A program made the translations under genes and the position numbers. A stretch of 64,000 nucleotides of DNA from Crocodylus rhombifer (Eukaryota > Chordata > Crocodylia > Crocodylidae): NCBI GenBank assembly GCA_038503035.1, contig JAVSML010000955.1, positions 67,364 through 131,363 on the forward strand, written 5' to 3'. Positions 30,201-43,224 of this stretch are shown here, piece after piece. Numbering within the stretch: the stretch's first letter is position 1; each line of letters begins with the position of its first letter. The notes below the pieces were generated by a model. It did not search any database, had not been told where the DNA came from, and was given only the letters and a program-made list of their open reading frames with translations.

Positions 30201-33200
30201 TTTTCTCCAGGGAATAACCCTACTATTAACAACTCTAGGGTATGTCCAACAAGTCTTGCACAAAACAAGATTCAGAACGTTCACTTGTTTATCAGTAATT
30301 GGGTTCTAGGACAGAAAGAGCCATCAAGTTTTGAATGTAGCTAACTAATATAATTGCATAAGCTGATTGCCACCCCATGAGATCCCGATTCTGATTTGCA
30401 GTATAAATATGCTTAATGAAATAACTAATGAACAATAACATTAACTGCATTCTTACTAAAGTGGTTCTCTTGAGCGAGTCAACACTCCCTAAAGAGGGTT
30501 TGCTTGTTTTATCTAGATATTCCTATTAAAAAGATACAGAAAAATAAAGAACCCAGTATTGTCCACTTGCAGTACACTCTCAGTGAAGAACTAATAGACT
30601 CATATGTTCTTTAGTTATAATGAAAATGTTTTAAATTATTCATACAAATGAGTTTTCATAATAATTAGTAAAATATACTGAAGTAAAATTATGGTATAGG
30701 TTTGAAAGATATTTCCAGCAGAGGTCTTGATGGTGAATATGATACCTTTCATTTCCAGAGTTTCAGAGGGCTTGATGTTAATTAGATGAAAGTGTCATAC
30801 TTAGACTTTAGAATTAATATTGTGAATGATTACAAATTACTTCATTAAGGGGAAGCTTTGGCTTGAGCAAATATCTCGAAAGGGGCTAATACTAATGAGT
30901 ACAGGTTTGCAAAACAATGGTTGAGGCTATGCTGCAAACAGTGTGCTGGTCTGTCTGCACGGCTCTGTGGAGCCTGCAGCCACTGTTCTATGGTAAAGGG
31001 GATTTGGAGATGAGCCTGAGCCAGAGGAAGTGTGCAAACTATAGTTAAATATCTAGCCAGTAAAGGCCCCAAACAAAGGTCTATAGAAGCTACTAAAGCT
31101 CATAAGCTGAACGATAAACCACAGAGGACTCTGTGGGCCTCTTTTCTTTAACCTCCCCAAAGTTTCCTGTGCAAAGTCTGTTTACTGTGGAAGAGGATTT
31201 TGGACTTTTAAAAGACAGTAGAAAAATTTAAACTTAAGCAATGAATGTACAAGAGGGAAGTATACACAGAGATAGAGTAGAAATACCTGAGGGATATAAA
31301 TAATGGCAAGAAACTCTGGGCAAGTGGGATAGTTCATCTCACATACTTTGTTGTTGTTGCAAAGGATAACTCTTCCTGAGGCATTCTCATCTGCTAGCAA
31401 CTTGGCTGAGAGTATGTTCAAGGAATGCAGCAGGAAATCTCTAGCTGAGCTATTATAAAGGATTGATATAGATTGTAATTGGTCCTGAATTGAAGTCTGT
31501 CAGGAATTCATCTGGTACATACATTTAAATGATTTAAGGGTGACTGATAGTGAAGAGACCAAATTTTCGTGACTGATTTCTTGGCATTTAAAATTTAAAT
31601 ATTTGAGTCTATCTGCTTTCTGTCCTAGACCAGTATTCATTACTGGTGCCAAACAATTAAAGCTGGCAGAAAGTCTTCTGTTTTGAGACAGTTCATTTAA
31701 TAACCCATCCCTTAGTATTATAATGGCTATAATTAAGGGCCTATTAGAATTTCAATTTTAAACCACAATTCTCAGGAGCTTATTATGATTTATGAAAATT
31801 CATTCTTGAATGAAACTTGCTATGGATGACATTAGCTTAGGAGAACTTGTTTCTTGCACCCTAAAGTCAGATCATATGTCCTTTAGCTATGTGAGCAAAG
31901 TCAAAATTCGGGTTTCAGGGTCTGATGGAAGAAATTGATTGCTTGCACTTTTAAAAAAAAACTACAAATCTTAAGGTACAGTATATCTTTTTGTTAACAT
32001 TGTAGCCAAAGTACAAACCACACAAGGGCAGAGGGTTAGTTATATAAAAATAGCTGCTTGGGTCCCAGTGCATCTAATTAAAGTCCATTACAGGTGAAAT
32101 TGTAGATGGAAACTAGAAATGACAAGTATTGAACCACCAACATACAGGTCTGTGCTTGGATAAAATTGTGTAAACTAATGAGTACATTTTTCAGTATCTC
32201 TAGTTGGATGCTTCTGGCAATGCTGAAGTCGGTGCATCTAACTTGTAGCCAGTACAATTTCTTATCAAATAGAGTAGCTCCCCTCCCGAAGGACATTGCC
32301 TTTTGTTGATGAGGACTCCTAGGATGAAATAAGTGTGTTTGGATGGGTGATCCTCCATGAAGTTTAGAAGTCAGATCATATAAATCAAGACACTTAAATA
32401 TATGTTGAGTTCCTACATTCATTATCTAGACTTCTGTAACACTACTCTGCCCCACCACATTCCAAAATTAGCTGCTTCCACAAAATATATCCCAGCCCAC
32501 CCTCAGCAGCAGTTGTACATGCTGTCTCTTGGAGTGAAAGGTCCAACAGAACATACTGAATACCTTCAGAAAATGATTTGGCAACATGCTGAACCATCTT
32601 CCACAAGCTCCCACATCTTTAGGGAAAAAGCCTGTTGACAGCTCCAATCTTCCCTCTGATTTTTAATAGGATTATTCCAAATAGAATCCAGTTGGGCACT
32701 GATTGACAGGCGTCCCCTCTCTAAGGCATTACAGGCATATGTCACTGAAAACTATTCTGAGGAACTAAATTGGCATCTTGGTCGGGGGGGGGGGGTTGTA
32801 AAGAATAATTAGCAATTTTTTAACATTCATGGACACTTGGGTCATTTGAATGATCCACTGGCTAGGTGACTTTGTGAAATGGATAGTACCATACTTCCAC
32901 CTTAAGAAGTTTTGCACATGCTTTTCTGGGTACCAGGCATACCAACCAGACTTTCCTCTCTCTTCTAAAGCCTGGTTTCTCTACTTGCAATGGAAATCTT
33001 GCTGGTTTGTGAAACCAACATAAGATACCTACCAAGGAACATAAGCAATGAAAACATGGATTGATCCAGGATTTTGGAAAGCGGGGTGCAGATGGTGTGG
33101 TGCATCATGACCTATAGTACAACATCTACTTTTCTCCAGTTAAAGAAAATCTAGGAACTACTAATATGCTATAGCCCTAGCACTATATTCATCAGCTTAA

Positions 33201-34299
33201 GATCAAAGCAAAACCAAATATACCTTGCACTAATTGCCAGATTTAAAGATAAAGTTCAATAAATGCACCAAACTAGGCAAAAAGTCAAAATAGTTAAAAG
33301 ATGTCGTTCTATTAGGTCTATGGTCATTATAGCTAAATCTACATCCCTTATTCAGGTTCATCTAACAAAAATGAGTTAATATTACCACACTTGAATTAAG
33401 GTTTCTAGCTAGACCTGGAAACAGATGGTAAGTCTGAAACAGGAGAGAGATGGGAATGGGAATGGCTTAACAGGCAATAAAACTACAGAAGAAATGATTG
33501 TCTGAAAAGTAGTATACCAAGACCATTCAAAATGAGAGTGAGTTATTAACACCTGTTGGGTGAAGAGAAATCAGGATTTGGGTATATTTATAAAGAGCAT
33601 GACATCAGTTGAGTCCCTCACTGCTGCCTGAATAGAAATACTCCTGCCCCTCTCAGACAGTTTATTTTAAAGTTTGGGTGGAACAGGAATTATGTGGTGC
33701 AATTGCATCCACCATCCTTCCCCCAGTCTTAGATCCTTCCCTAGATTGGAAACACATAAAGTAAGAGCCCTGCCCAAGAACAGCAAGAAATGTTGCACAT
33801 CTTCATACTTCCACTTGGAATTGTGCTGTGAAACAGGGTCTAGGAAAGAGTTGTGGGGAGCACAAATTCCAAATGTTCTAAGGTGGGTAGAGCCAGCCTG
33901 TGGCAGAAGTGCCATCAGTGGCACAGGCAGCCTTTGGGTTTGGCAACTGGCAGACCAGGGAAGGGACAAGCAGCACACTGGTAGGTAAGGCAGGGAACAA
34001 AGAATAGAGGATCACATTGTGCAGGGCACAAAACAAAGGAGCAGCTGAGTAGGCAGGAGAAGGGGATCAGAGTGGCACGCAGAAAGGTGTGAGGCAAATT
34101 TGTGGCACACCTGCCAAAAAGGTTGGCCCACACCTTTCTAATGAGCTGAGAAGTATAGGAAGAAATAGTTTCTGTTTCTGGAGACTTTTTACAGACCAGG
34201 TACATTTATTTAGGTTGCTGGTGTTTGTGTAGTTTGCAAAAAAAATAAAACAAACAAGGATGGTCAGGTGTTATTAACACTGTGCGAGTCACTTTAGAT

Positions 34300-35443
34300 C
34301 AGGGCCAGGCAGTTATTTTGGGTGGAGAGCCACTTACCCAGTTTTGGCAGGCTGTTGAGGGCAGTATGGTTAGCCCCACCCCTTGACAGGTGCCCCGCCC
34401 CCTGGTCACCATCTTGGGACCAATATCCCAATGTCTTGGGACCAATGTCCTAGGACCAGCACCAGTGGGACCCAAAACAGGGCACAGGCTGGCAGGGGTC
34501 CATGGAGCTGGGCTGGGCTGAACGAGCAGGGAGAGAGGGAAGCTGGCCTGGTTCCATAGAGCCCTTGCCAGCTGGGACCCCATGCTCCTGCCACCCTGCT
34601 CTGGGCCCTGCTGGCACTGACCCTGGGTTACCAGTGCAGGCCTCGTGCTCCTGCTGGCTCCCTGCCCGCTCACTCCCAGTGTCCACCAGCCCCCACAGTA
34701 CAGGCAGGGGGTAGCGCACAGCCCTGACCCTTTGCTTGCCTGGAGGAAAGAAGCTGGTGCTGAGCACAGGAAAAAGCAGCCCCTCACCCGCCCCATGCCC
34801 AGTGCCCCATGCTGCAGCCACTCACAACCCACCTGGGGCTGCCTGTGCCGGCTCTGGACAGCCCCGTATGGGCTGTGAGCACCTGTAGCAGGGAGCGCTG
34901 GTCATGGGGTGGGTGAGGGGCTGCTTTTTTCTGCACGTGAAAAAGCTAAGCTTAGGGGGAAAAGTGGCCACTCCCCCACCCCATGACTGATGCTCCCTGC
35001 TGCAGCCACTCGCAGCCTGCACAGGGCTGTCCAGAGAAGGCACAGGCAGCCCCACGCGGGCTGCTCTCAGCTGCAGCATGGGGTGCGAGCCACGGGGCAG
35101 GGAAGGGGCCGCTTCCCTGCCCCGCGCTCCTTCCCTGCTCAGGGTCCCCCTGCCCTTCTCCCCACCTCCCACTTACCTGAGGTTCCAGCACAGGGCAGCC
35201 ACATGCTCCCAGGCCAGAAGCCCCCGTAGGGGCTTCCAGCAGGAGGGGGAACCAGGCAGGCCCCACTGTTTTTGGAGCCCACAAGGTTTCTCCTGGGTCT
35301 TACTGCCCTTGGTTCCTGTCATTTTTGACAGGAACCAATGGCAGAGAAATACTAATTTTCTACATTTTTAGGGGCCCCATGGGCCAGATAGGATGGCCTT
35401 ATGAGTTAGATCTGGTCCGCGGGCCATATTTTGCCCACCCCTG
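34300..35443. mobile_element. Non-autonomous hAT-type DNA transposon, complete
   Basis: A 1,144-bp element. The right end reads inward as CAGGGGTGGGCAAAATATGG and the left end begins CAGGGCCAGGCAGTTATTTT. The ends share CAGGG and scattered bases, as in old hAT elements. The flanks CTTTAGAT (34,292-34,299) and CTTTAGAC (35,444-35,451) are an 8-bp duplication with one change, the hAT signature. The interior is G+C-rich with internally repeated segments ('GCTGCAGCCACTC' twice, 'CACAGGCAGCCCC') and no transposase. Long open frames on both strands (up to 177 codons) come from base composition. Confidence 0.75.
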
Positions 35444-35451
35444 CTTTAGAC

Positions 35452-36119
35452 TGACAGGTCTTGCAGGTGGGTTTGATAAATGTCCTTGTTATTCTGCTAG
35501 GAAATGCAGAATGACATAATCCCCCTCACTGTTACTTGTGGAGCAGTTATTTCTGTGAATGTAGGCTAGAAAGTTATAGCCACTGTGATGTGTACACCCA
35601 TATGACTATCAGAAAACATAGGCATCCTTTTAACCAGGTGTTCTATCTTCACATATTCATTGTATGTTTACAAGAATCTGGAGAAGTTCCAGAGTAGGGG
35701 CATGTGTAGATGAAACGGGGGTCCTAAACTGAACCAGTGGATTTTAAAAAACACAGCTTCAATTTAGGGCTGATTGTTGTACACACACCCCACTGACTTA
35801 CCTGCCTCTCCAGCAGAGAGGGGAGAGAGAGCTGCTGACATGTAGAGTGGTCCCTGGGCTGCAGGGGGTACTGGTACTTCCCTCCTCAGCAGCAGCGCCC
35901 CCCCCCCCCCCAGGCAACACCTGCCTGCAGGTACCCAGCTTGGGTAGTACCAGGGGACACTGCAACCATGGAGGGAAGCACTGGGCCCTCGCACCGGGGT
36001 GGGGTGTCGGGGGGGTAGAAATAAATATCAGGCTCACCACTTTTATTGGGTGAAGCCTGATTTCTTGGGGTACTGCAAAGCTGCCTGCAGGGCTTCCTGC
36101 AAAGCTGTGGCGTTGCACA
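35452..36119. other. Non-coding, no firm feature
   Basis: Contains a C run near 35,889-35,902 and a G+C-rich block at 35,800-36,000. I cannot assign it to a gene or element, though it may be interior of the neighbouring hAT-type copy. Confidence 0.4.
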
Positions 36120-37526
36120 GAAACTGGTGCTTCACTCCACGAGCTGTTGATGGCCATGGGTAGCCCTGCCCCTTGACAGGTGCCCTGCCCCCTCATTGCC
36201 ATCTTGGAAGTCCCCAAAATACCAAATCATATACTAAATGTCAACCATCTACTAAAACACACTTTACTGTTATTTCAAGAAAAAATTTTTATCCTGATTT
36301 ATTTGTGTTTGCATATTGTGTATAGAGGTAGCTGTATAATAGCTGAAAAATCAAGTCTTACTCTTGTATAGTGTGCTGTGTGGTTTGCGGGGGGTGGATA
36401 TCTGTGTGGTGGAGGGAATTGCGAGGCGGTATGGCTGTATGTGGGAGGGTGTAGGGTATGTTGTGAGGTATGTGTATATGTGGGGGTTGTGGGGTCAGGG
36501 TGTGGGTATATTTGTAAGGGGTGTGGGGAACTCCCCATACTCCCCCCTCATGGTGGTGCACAGCCACCTACCAGCGGCGGCAACAGCAGCAGCCAGTGGT
36601 GGGCCATCAGTGCGCTTATGGCCTGTGAAGGCACTGCTGCCCGGTGCTCCTGCCAGTTCTGGGAGCTGCATATGGTGGCAAGTAGTGGAGCCAGGTTGGC
36701 CCACCTCTATCTTGTTGGACTCCCTGTGGGTCATGTGTAGCTCCTGGCACTTATGTGCCACCAGGGGGAAAGCCCCACATGATGGAGCCAGCTGCCTTTC
36801 CTGCTCCCTGCCAAAACGTGCAGCTCCTGGGACTCCACTGGAAGTGGAAGAGAGCCATACCCCCTGCTTCTCAGTGGAGCCACATGACTACACATGGTGC
36901 AGAGAGCAGGGAAGGCAGCCAGCTCCATCATCTGGGGCTTCCCTGTGGGGACAAGTGAGTGCCAGTAGCTGCACATAAACCCCTCATGATAGAAGCGGAC
37001 TGGCCTGGGTCCACTTCTTGCTGCCATGTGCAGCTCCTGAAATTGGCTGGAGCTGCACGGTACTGTGCAGCAGTTCCTGTATGAGCCACAAACACTGAGG
37101 GCCCCTGTCTGCTGCTGTTGCCACTGTGGTAGGGGCTGTGCATCATGGAGGGGAGCGTGTGGGGGATGTCCACAAGCTCCCCACCCTCCCTCACACCCCA
37201 CAAACCCTGCACATCCGAGCTCTGTGCTCCTGCTACCTCCCTAAGTGTGGGTCTTGGCCTCTCCACTCCCCCCAGCCCCATGTTCCACGCTCCCTCTGAG
37301 CTGCAGTTTCCCCCTGCCCACTGGTACTTCCCTACCTGATGCCTGGAGCAAGTGCTGTAACAGGGACAAAATGAGGAGCTGCTGGAAGCCAGGAGAGCCA
37401 AGCAGGTCCTTCGGCAGCTGCAGCAGTGGCCCTGCATACTGGCTGGACTTGTTGGGTGCCTGCAGGTCAGATGCAATTGCCTGGCAGGCCAGATCTGGCC
37501 CATAGGCCGTATTTTGTATGGGACTG
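36120..37526. mobile_element. hAT-type element, same family as 34.3 kb, left end uncertain
   Basis: The left part (about 36,140-36,210) matches the 34.3-kb element: 'CCCTTGACAGGTGCCC' followed by 'CCATCTTGG'. The right end (37,470-37,526) matches that element's right end in 'GGCCAGATCTGGCCC' and 'TATTTTG', and finishes GGGACTG. I did not find an 8-bp flanking duplication, and the left terminus is not visible. The interior holds a large inverted repeat (separate entry). Confidence 0.5.
36490..37215. repeat. Large imperfect inverted repeat, ~350-bp arms
   Basis: The left arm (about 36,490-36,850) and the reverse complement of the right arm (about 36,860-37,215) follow each other over their whole length. 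Paired words include 'GGCAACAGCAGCAG', 'GGAGCTGCATATGG' with 'GGAGCTGCACATGG', 'AGCTCCTGGCACTTATGTG' with 'AGCTACTGGCACTCACTTG', 'GATGGAGCCAGCTGCCTTTC' with 'GATGGAGCTGGCTGCCTTCC', and 'GTGGCTCCACT' with 'GGGACTCCACT' near the centre. Identity by eye is about 70-75%. This explains why similar 200-codon frames appear on both strands here; neither is a credible gene. Confidence 0.75.
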
Positions 37527-38344
37527 TGCTAGCCACAACTTTGCTTTGTATGTTATTAGCTAAAGAAATTGGAATTCCTTAATTGTGCTAGCCTGGTAAG
37601 CCACCTGGACTCTCACAAAAAATTTTACCTGTTTTTATTCTCTTTTACATTTTACAGTCCTTATTTGGCTTCTTTGTCTTTCTCCCCATCAAATAATGGC
37701 CATCCCCCTCTCTGGCCGCCTTATGTTTTTAATAGATTAAATTTAGTAATATTCTTTCTTGTGAGCACTGGAATCCACTCAAAATGGATCCATGGAACTG
37801 CTTTCTAGCTCCAAGCCAGTTCCTGCGTAGCCTTGTCCCAAATCACAGCATCTAACAGCATCTGTCTTTCTCTTGCTTTCTTTCCGACAAACTATCAGCA
37901 AAAAGGGAAGCAGAGCTGTTGGAAACAAATTATGGGCAAGGCAAGGTGAGTCACATCTGCCTTTCAACCTGATACAGTAGCCAGAAATCTTCCCTCTTCC
38001 AACACATAATCCTTTAGGTCTCTAGCTAAAAAAAACCCAAAAAACTGTCCAGGTCCCAGTGGCAAAGGAGCCAGCTCAGCCTTCCTAAACAATGTTAAGA
38101 ATGGAAATAACTTTAAAAAGTGGGTCTAACTCTTCCATCTTCACTGATATTAACAAAAACTCATATCTGTTGTCTTGCATGGCCTAATTGAGGATATATT
38201 CTCAGCAAATACCTAGTATATCCATCTCTTCCAGCTATGCTTCATGCAGAGGAGATAGTGGTGTTTCTGGGGAAGCATAACTATGAACTGCCCTGTTACA
38301 GGTAAGGCTATATTATAGATGAATGACTAAGAAAGAACTTAGAT
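37527..38344. other. Non-coding, no recognised feature
   Basis: A+T-rich with no supported gene, RNA or repeat. Confidence 0.5.
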
Positions 38345-38800
38345 CAGCAGTTGGCAAGCTTCTATGGCTGCAGGCTGAATTCACCCAGTTTGAGTCAGAG
38401 ATTTAGGACTCGGCCACTGCTGCTGTTTTCCCCCTTGGTGGGATAGAGAGGGTGCCTGGAGCTGAACTCCTTTCACCAAGTATTGCTAAAGCCAGGGGTG
38501 ACTGGTGTCTCCTGAGTCTGGGGTGGGGCACAATTTGTGGGCAGGCCTGTGGGTGCGCCAAAAAGCCTCATATCTACTCCTATACTTCTGTGCCATGGCT
38601 TAGTGCCTCCTCCCTCCCCCCTCCCCCCACCAACCCACTGGACCATGCAGCAAAAAAATTGCCCCATTCTGAGCAGTGCCGAGTCAGAGGCTAATCTTAG
38701 GGGGAGCATGTGCCCCACCCTTTGGCCTCCCTACCAGTCATCTGTGGCTAAAGCCCTATGTCTGTGGTCTGCAGTTGGCACACAAGCCATAGGTTGCCAC
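38345..38800. mobile_element. hAT-like element with diverged ends
   Basis: The left end has CAGCAGTTGGCAAGCTTCTA and 'TATGGCTGCAGGCTGAAT'. The right end, reverse complemented, has 'GGGTGGCAACCTATGGCTTG' and 'GTGTGCCAACTGCAG'. The pattern (CAG, TTGGCAA, then C/G-rich words) resembles the ends of hAT-type elements, but I found no 8-bp flanking duplication. The interior is G+C-rich without a gene. Confidence 0.4.
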
Positions 38801-40624
38801 CCATAGCTTGAATGGTGACCAAGCAGTCGGTTTAGGCATTGACAAAGATATGTTCTATACCTCTAAATCCTGCCCCACTTACAGTACTAAACTAGATTCA
38901 GTCAAGCAATGTGTCCTGTTTACTCCACAGCTGATAAGCACGGGCTGATTAAAACTGTAAAACAGAAATAGCAACAGAGGGTTAAAGCTATGGCTAAATA
39001 CAGTTGCAAGCTTCAGTGTATTTCAAGGTGAGAACATTTTTTCCATGGTCAAACGTATCAAAGGCTCCTCAGTAGGGAAAGAAATTAGGTAACACCTTGG
39101 TCTGAATTATAAGTACTGTCAATGACAATCCTACAAAGGTCTTTTCCAGTGGTGTAATTAGCTCTGAACTCAGCTGAATCTTTGTGCTATCACTCAGGGT
39201 TTTAAAGAGATTCAGCATCTCTAAAGTATTTGGCATACTTGGAAAATAAAATGAAGGTAGATTTAAAAGACCACACTTATTTGAATTTGCAAGAGAACTC
39301 AATTTTAGGAGCTTTAATAATAATATATATCATCACAGGTTTTTATTTTAAGATTTTGCTTTGCTGTGTGAAGTATTGCAGTAAGGAGGGCATCTGCTGT
39401 GTAATCTGCAGGTTCCTTCTTTCTTTCCCCCCTACTGTAAATATAAGGCATACTTTGTCTTCATTAGCTACATTTGAGGGGAATATGCTGAAACTATAAG
39501 ACATTTAAGAACATGATTTTTAACCATGCAGATTAAAACAGTCTGAATGTTACCTTGTTCTCTTTATAGCCAGTTTTACAGCTTCCTTAGTGATTTCATT
39601 ACTGCACAGCACTGAACCGTATCTGCTTACCATTAGGTGTAGTTTAGCTTTCCAGTCCCTAGAGGTCTCTGCATATCACATTTTAGCTCATTGACATCCC
39701 TGCAGGAAATACAGTTTGAAGGTGAGAGACTTCAGAATTGAGAGGAAGGTCTATCCGGTGTCCCTGACAGTGCTGTCAGTGCTGTCCTGAGGATTTAATT
39801 CCTTCCAATAATTTTAAGAAGCCAGAATGAGAGAGACTGGTATGATAGCACTAGCTAAATCCCAAATAATACAAGCAGGAGTTCCTCCTCAGTATTAGTC
39901 TTTGGCATTCATTCAGGCATTGTTCTTAATTTTCAATATGCAAGTTTGAGGTGACTAAGCCCAGTCAGCCCAAAACTTAAAGATAAAACTTAAACTTAAA
40001 GCCCAATACTTCAGCTTAAAATCAGCAGTAACCTTATAACTAGAAGGTGGTACTGGATGCACTTTTTACACAAGGAGTACTGGGCCTTAACTAAGGAATG
40101 AGGTAAAAAAGATAAGCAGGTAGATGATCACCTTGTGCAGCTTTCCTACAGATTTCTGAAGCAGTCTAATCCCAGGTGGAGTGGACAGTACTGTCTGGGC
40201 CAACAAGCCCCTTTTGCTGGCTATAACCATGCAGACACAGCAAAAGTGGGATGTTATCCATAGTATATCAGCTGATGGACCCCTACTTAGGAGCCAGATC
40301 GGCGTCTTGAATTCTAGGATGTTTAGCTGCAGATGTGCATTGTAAAGGGACCACGTACCAGCTCTCTAAGGGACTGTGCGAGTGTGATCCATCCTTGATT
40401 AGAAGTGCCTGTTATAAAGTACCTCAATTGACAGAGGTAAGTAAGTAAAACTGAAGTGTGTCAGTGTAAAAGGAGATGACTCTAACCACTACCCAGTCCT
40501 CTAGTGAAACTGCAACAACTATTTTAAAGCATTTGGCTTGCATTAAAACACTCAAAGCTCCCCCTGGATCACCATGCTGTTGAGGAAGCCTCCTCCCCAC
40601 TCATTGGCTCTCTTGGACCCTCTA
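38801..40624. other. Non-coding, no recognised feature
   Basis: Unique-looking, A+T-rich and without long open frames. Confidence 0.5.
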
Positions 40625-40627
40625 AGG

Positions 40628-41300
40628 CAGTGTTTCTCAACCTGTACATCATGACCTAAAAGTGAGTTGCAAAAATAGGTGGAAGGGTTGCAGACAAGCT
40701 TGTTAAAAATGGATCAACAAACTTTAAAAATCGATTCTACTTTAAACAAGAAACCTAGGATTCCAGGCTGACATGGCACACTTGGCAGCCTGGCTGATGG
40801 CAGCATGAGGGAGGGGGGCACTCCACAGACAGAAGGATTGGGCCCCTCAGAGCAATAGTAGGGGTTGGCTCTGTCAGACCACAGCCCCTCTGCCCATCTG
40901 TGGCTCCTAGCTCAGCCAGCAGGTATCTCCACAGCCCCATCCCCCTGTTAACCTCTGCCTCTTAGTGGCAGGGAGGGCAGTAGATGAGGGGGGAAATGCC
41001 CCCCCTAGCCACCCAGCTGGGGGGCCCATGCAGTGGTGCCTTTCTCCCTCACTGCCCATGCATGGCTGCCCAGCCCAGCTGGCAGTGGGTCCCCTCCATT
41101 TCTGCAGATCCCAGGGCCAGGCGGGGCTGGGGTAGGAGGGGGTCCATTCCTCACCATCCACCTTCCTCCCCACCACTGAGAGGCAGCAGCTCACAGGGGG
41201 TGGGGCTGCAGAGACTAGCCTGGCAGGGACATCTGGGGAGAAAGCTCCTGTTGTGCAGGTCACCTCTACCCGCACTGACTCCAGCCCAGGGCTGAGGCAT
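40628..41300 (+). mobile_element. hAT-Charlie-like left end with G+C-rich interior
   Basis: It begins CAGTGTTTCTCAACCTGTAC, a terminal motif typical of hAT-Charlie-type elements, followed by 'GTTGCAAAAATAGGTGG' and then a G+C-rich block at about 40,780-41,300. I could not find the opposite end or a flanking duplication. Open frames of about 100-120 codons on both strands across the G+C-rich part are compositional. Confidence 0.45.
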
Positions 41301-43215
41301 GGGATCTGTCCCCACCCTTGCCTGGCCCCATGGGCTGACAGGTAAAGGCAGGAGATAAAGCTGGGGAGTGGAGGCTGTCTCAGCTTTGTGACAGCTCAGG
41401 AGTCAGGCCAGCCCGGCACTCAGCTGAAGCAAAGGAGTGTGGGAGAAGGCTAGCCTGCTTGCCCTAAGCGAGTAGTTTAGCAGGGACCCACAAAGGATCC
41501 TGGGAGGCTGGAGGACCATAACCTAAATTGAACTGGGAGGGAGTCTGGTGAAGAAGTTCAATAGACCTGTCTGACCTAAACTAATTAAATCTGATACTAC
41601 ATCCATCCAGATGGATCTTAGAATGGGTTCTACCATTTTAAAGCAGTTTTTATGCACTGAACTTCTGTTCTATTACAGGTTTAGACCAGTTTCCAATCAC
41701 TTATACCAGTTTGTGTAATTTCTGTACCTAGCCTTAAAGTAATAGAAGTCTCTGGGTCCCCGTTACAATCCCATATATGTGTACAAATTTGCACCTTAAA
41801 AAAAAAACAGTAAATGAAATCTTATGAGTTTTTCCCCCCACTGCTTCTAGCATCTAAAAGTTTACTGAGTTCTAAATATAATGTTAAAAAATCGTTTACA
41901 TTTTTTAATACTATTTATAATGTTTATTGACCATACTATCCAATAATTTAGTTACTATGGTCACCTATATAATTTCAGTTTTCTGTATCCACTTATTTTT
42001 TTTGTGTTTAAAATCATTGTAATAATGGTTAACTAATTAAATATCTTATATTTTTAAGCCATCATAAATTAACTGAATAAAACATAAGAAGTACCTGTTA
42101 AGATTGCTTAAAATATTTACAATGTTAGAAGTGCCATGGAACAGGGGAATGAAAATTTCCATTAAAATGCATTGTTTTTTCCATGAGTTCTTCAGTAATG
42201 ACAGCTATATTTAAGAAGCTTTTAGTCATAGCTGTGAAGAGACTATCTCCTGTGGCACCCCTCAAGAGGCTATTTTCCCTCTTGAAAAAGGTTTAGTTAG
42301 AGCTCCTCATTGTTCCAACCCTGGCAGCCAAGTTATACTATAATGACCTAACTTCCCTGTACTCAAAGCCTTCAAAACTTAGTCATTCAACTCACATGTG
42401 GAATTTTGTCAAACATATTTAAGTACAATGTCTACCATGCCCCTTTCTACTTGATCCAGGCAGCAATATCTTCAAAGAATTCCACACAGACACTAAGCCA
42501 TGACCTTTGTTTCCCAAAACTCTGTTGGCTATTTTTAATCAAAAGTGAACTGAGCAAGCTACAAAAAGGCCTGTTTAAAGTTTCACTACAGTGACTCTCA
42601 TTTGTCTTTACTATATATTTTATGGTAGTCTATCAATTTTTAATATTTAAAACATTTAAATAACCCGTACAGACTTCCTAGATCATAGTTTTTTTTTCCC
42701 AGTAAATCTTATTTTCCAGATAGGCAAATGTCATTTTCAACATAACGAAAAATAAATCTGTCTGCAGTTTTCTAGTCCCCTGTTTCTGATATCCACATAT
42801 CTATAAAAAGGCACAATCAATTCCCTCCTTTTTTTTTTTATCTTTAGCATATAACAGTTTGGCCAGTTTTCATAAAAAATGATTTTCAGTTATTTATATC
42901 CTGGAAGTTTTAAGTCACATTTGTACTCTAACTTGGCAAAGACGTTATCAGATTGTTCAAATGTGTTTAGAAATATTACGCTTCAAATATTTTTTTGTTG
43001 GAGTGGAAAGAACAGCAGAAACAGTCTTCAGTGATCTTTGTGGAGAGACTATTATACCTGAAGGGAAACTAACTGCTGTCCATGCTTTCCAAGCTAGTGC
43101 ATCCTCCAGCCTCATAGGGTAACTGAGTATATTCCAGTCGTTGGTATCAGTGGTTAAAGAATGCCAAGATACTTCACAGTATGAAGTAGAGCCCATAGAA
43201 ATTGCTTTACTTTAG
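41301..43215. other. Non-coding, mostly A+T-rich
   Basis: No gene, RNA or transposon end that I can support. A+T content is very high from 41,850 to 42,130 and from 42,600 to 42,950. Confidence 0.5.
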
Positions 43216-43224
43216 TAATAACCA

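Larger units (their letters stand above)
23011..34291. other. Long non-coding stretch, mostly unique
   Basis: About 11 kb with no recognised exon. It holds a GT/TA microsatellite (23,450-23,489) and a CTTT microsatellite (24,221-24,280). The purine-rich stretch at 24,860-25,640 has two AATAAA motifs near 25,436 and 25,452 and reads like part of a decayed LTR, but I could not define ends. A 13-14 base G run lies near 32,784-32,796. Open frames stay below about 135 codons and none shows conserved motifs or convincing splice sites. Confidence 0.5.

Noticed and set aside
34299..34832. 177-codon minus-strand frame as a gene
   Set aside because: It sits wholly inside a hAT-type element with 8-bp flanks; composition explains it.
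36364..37536. 204- and 202-codon frames on opposite strands as genes
   Set aside because: They lie in a G+C-rich transposon interior and mirror each other because of the inverted repeat.
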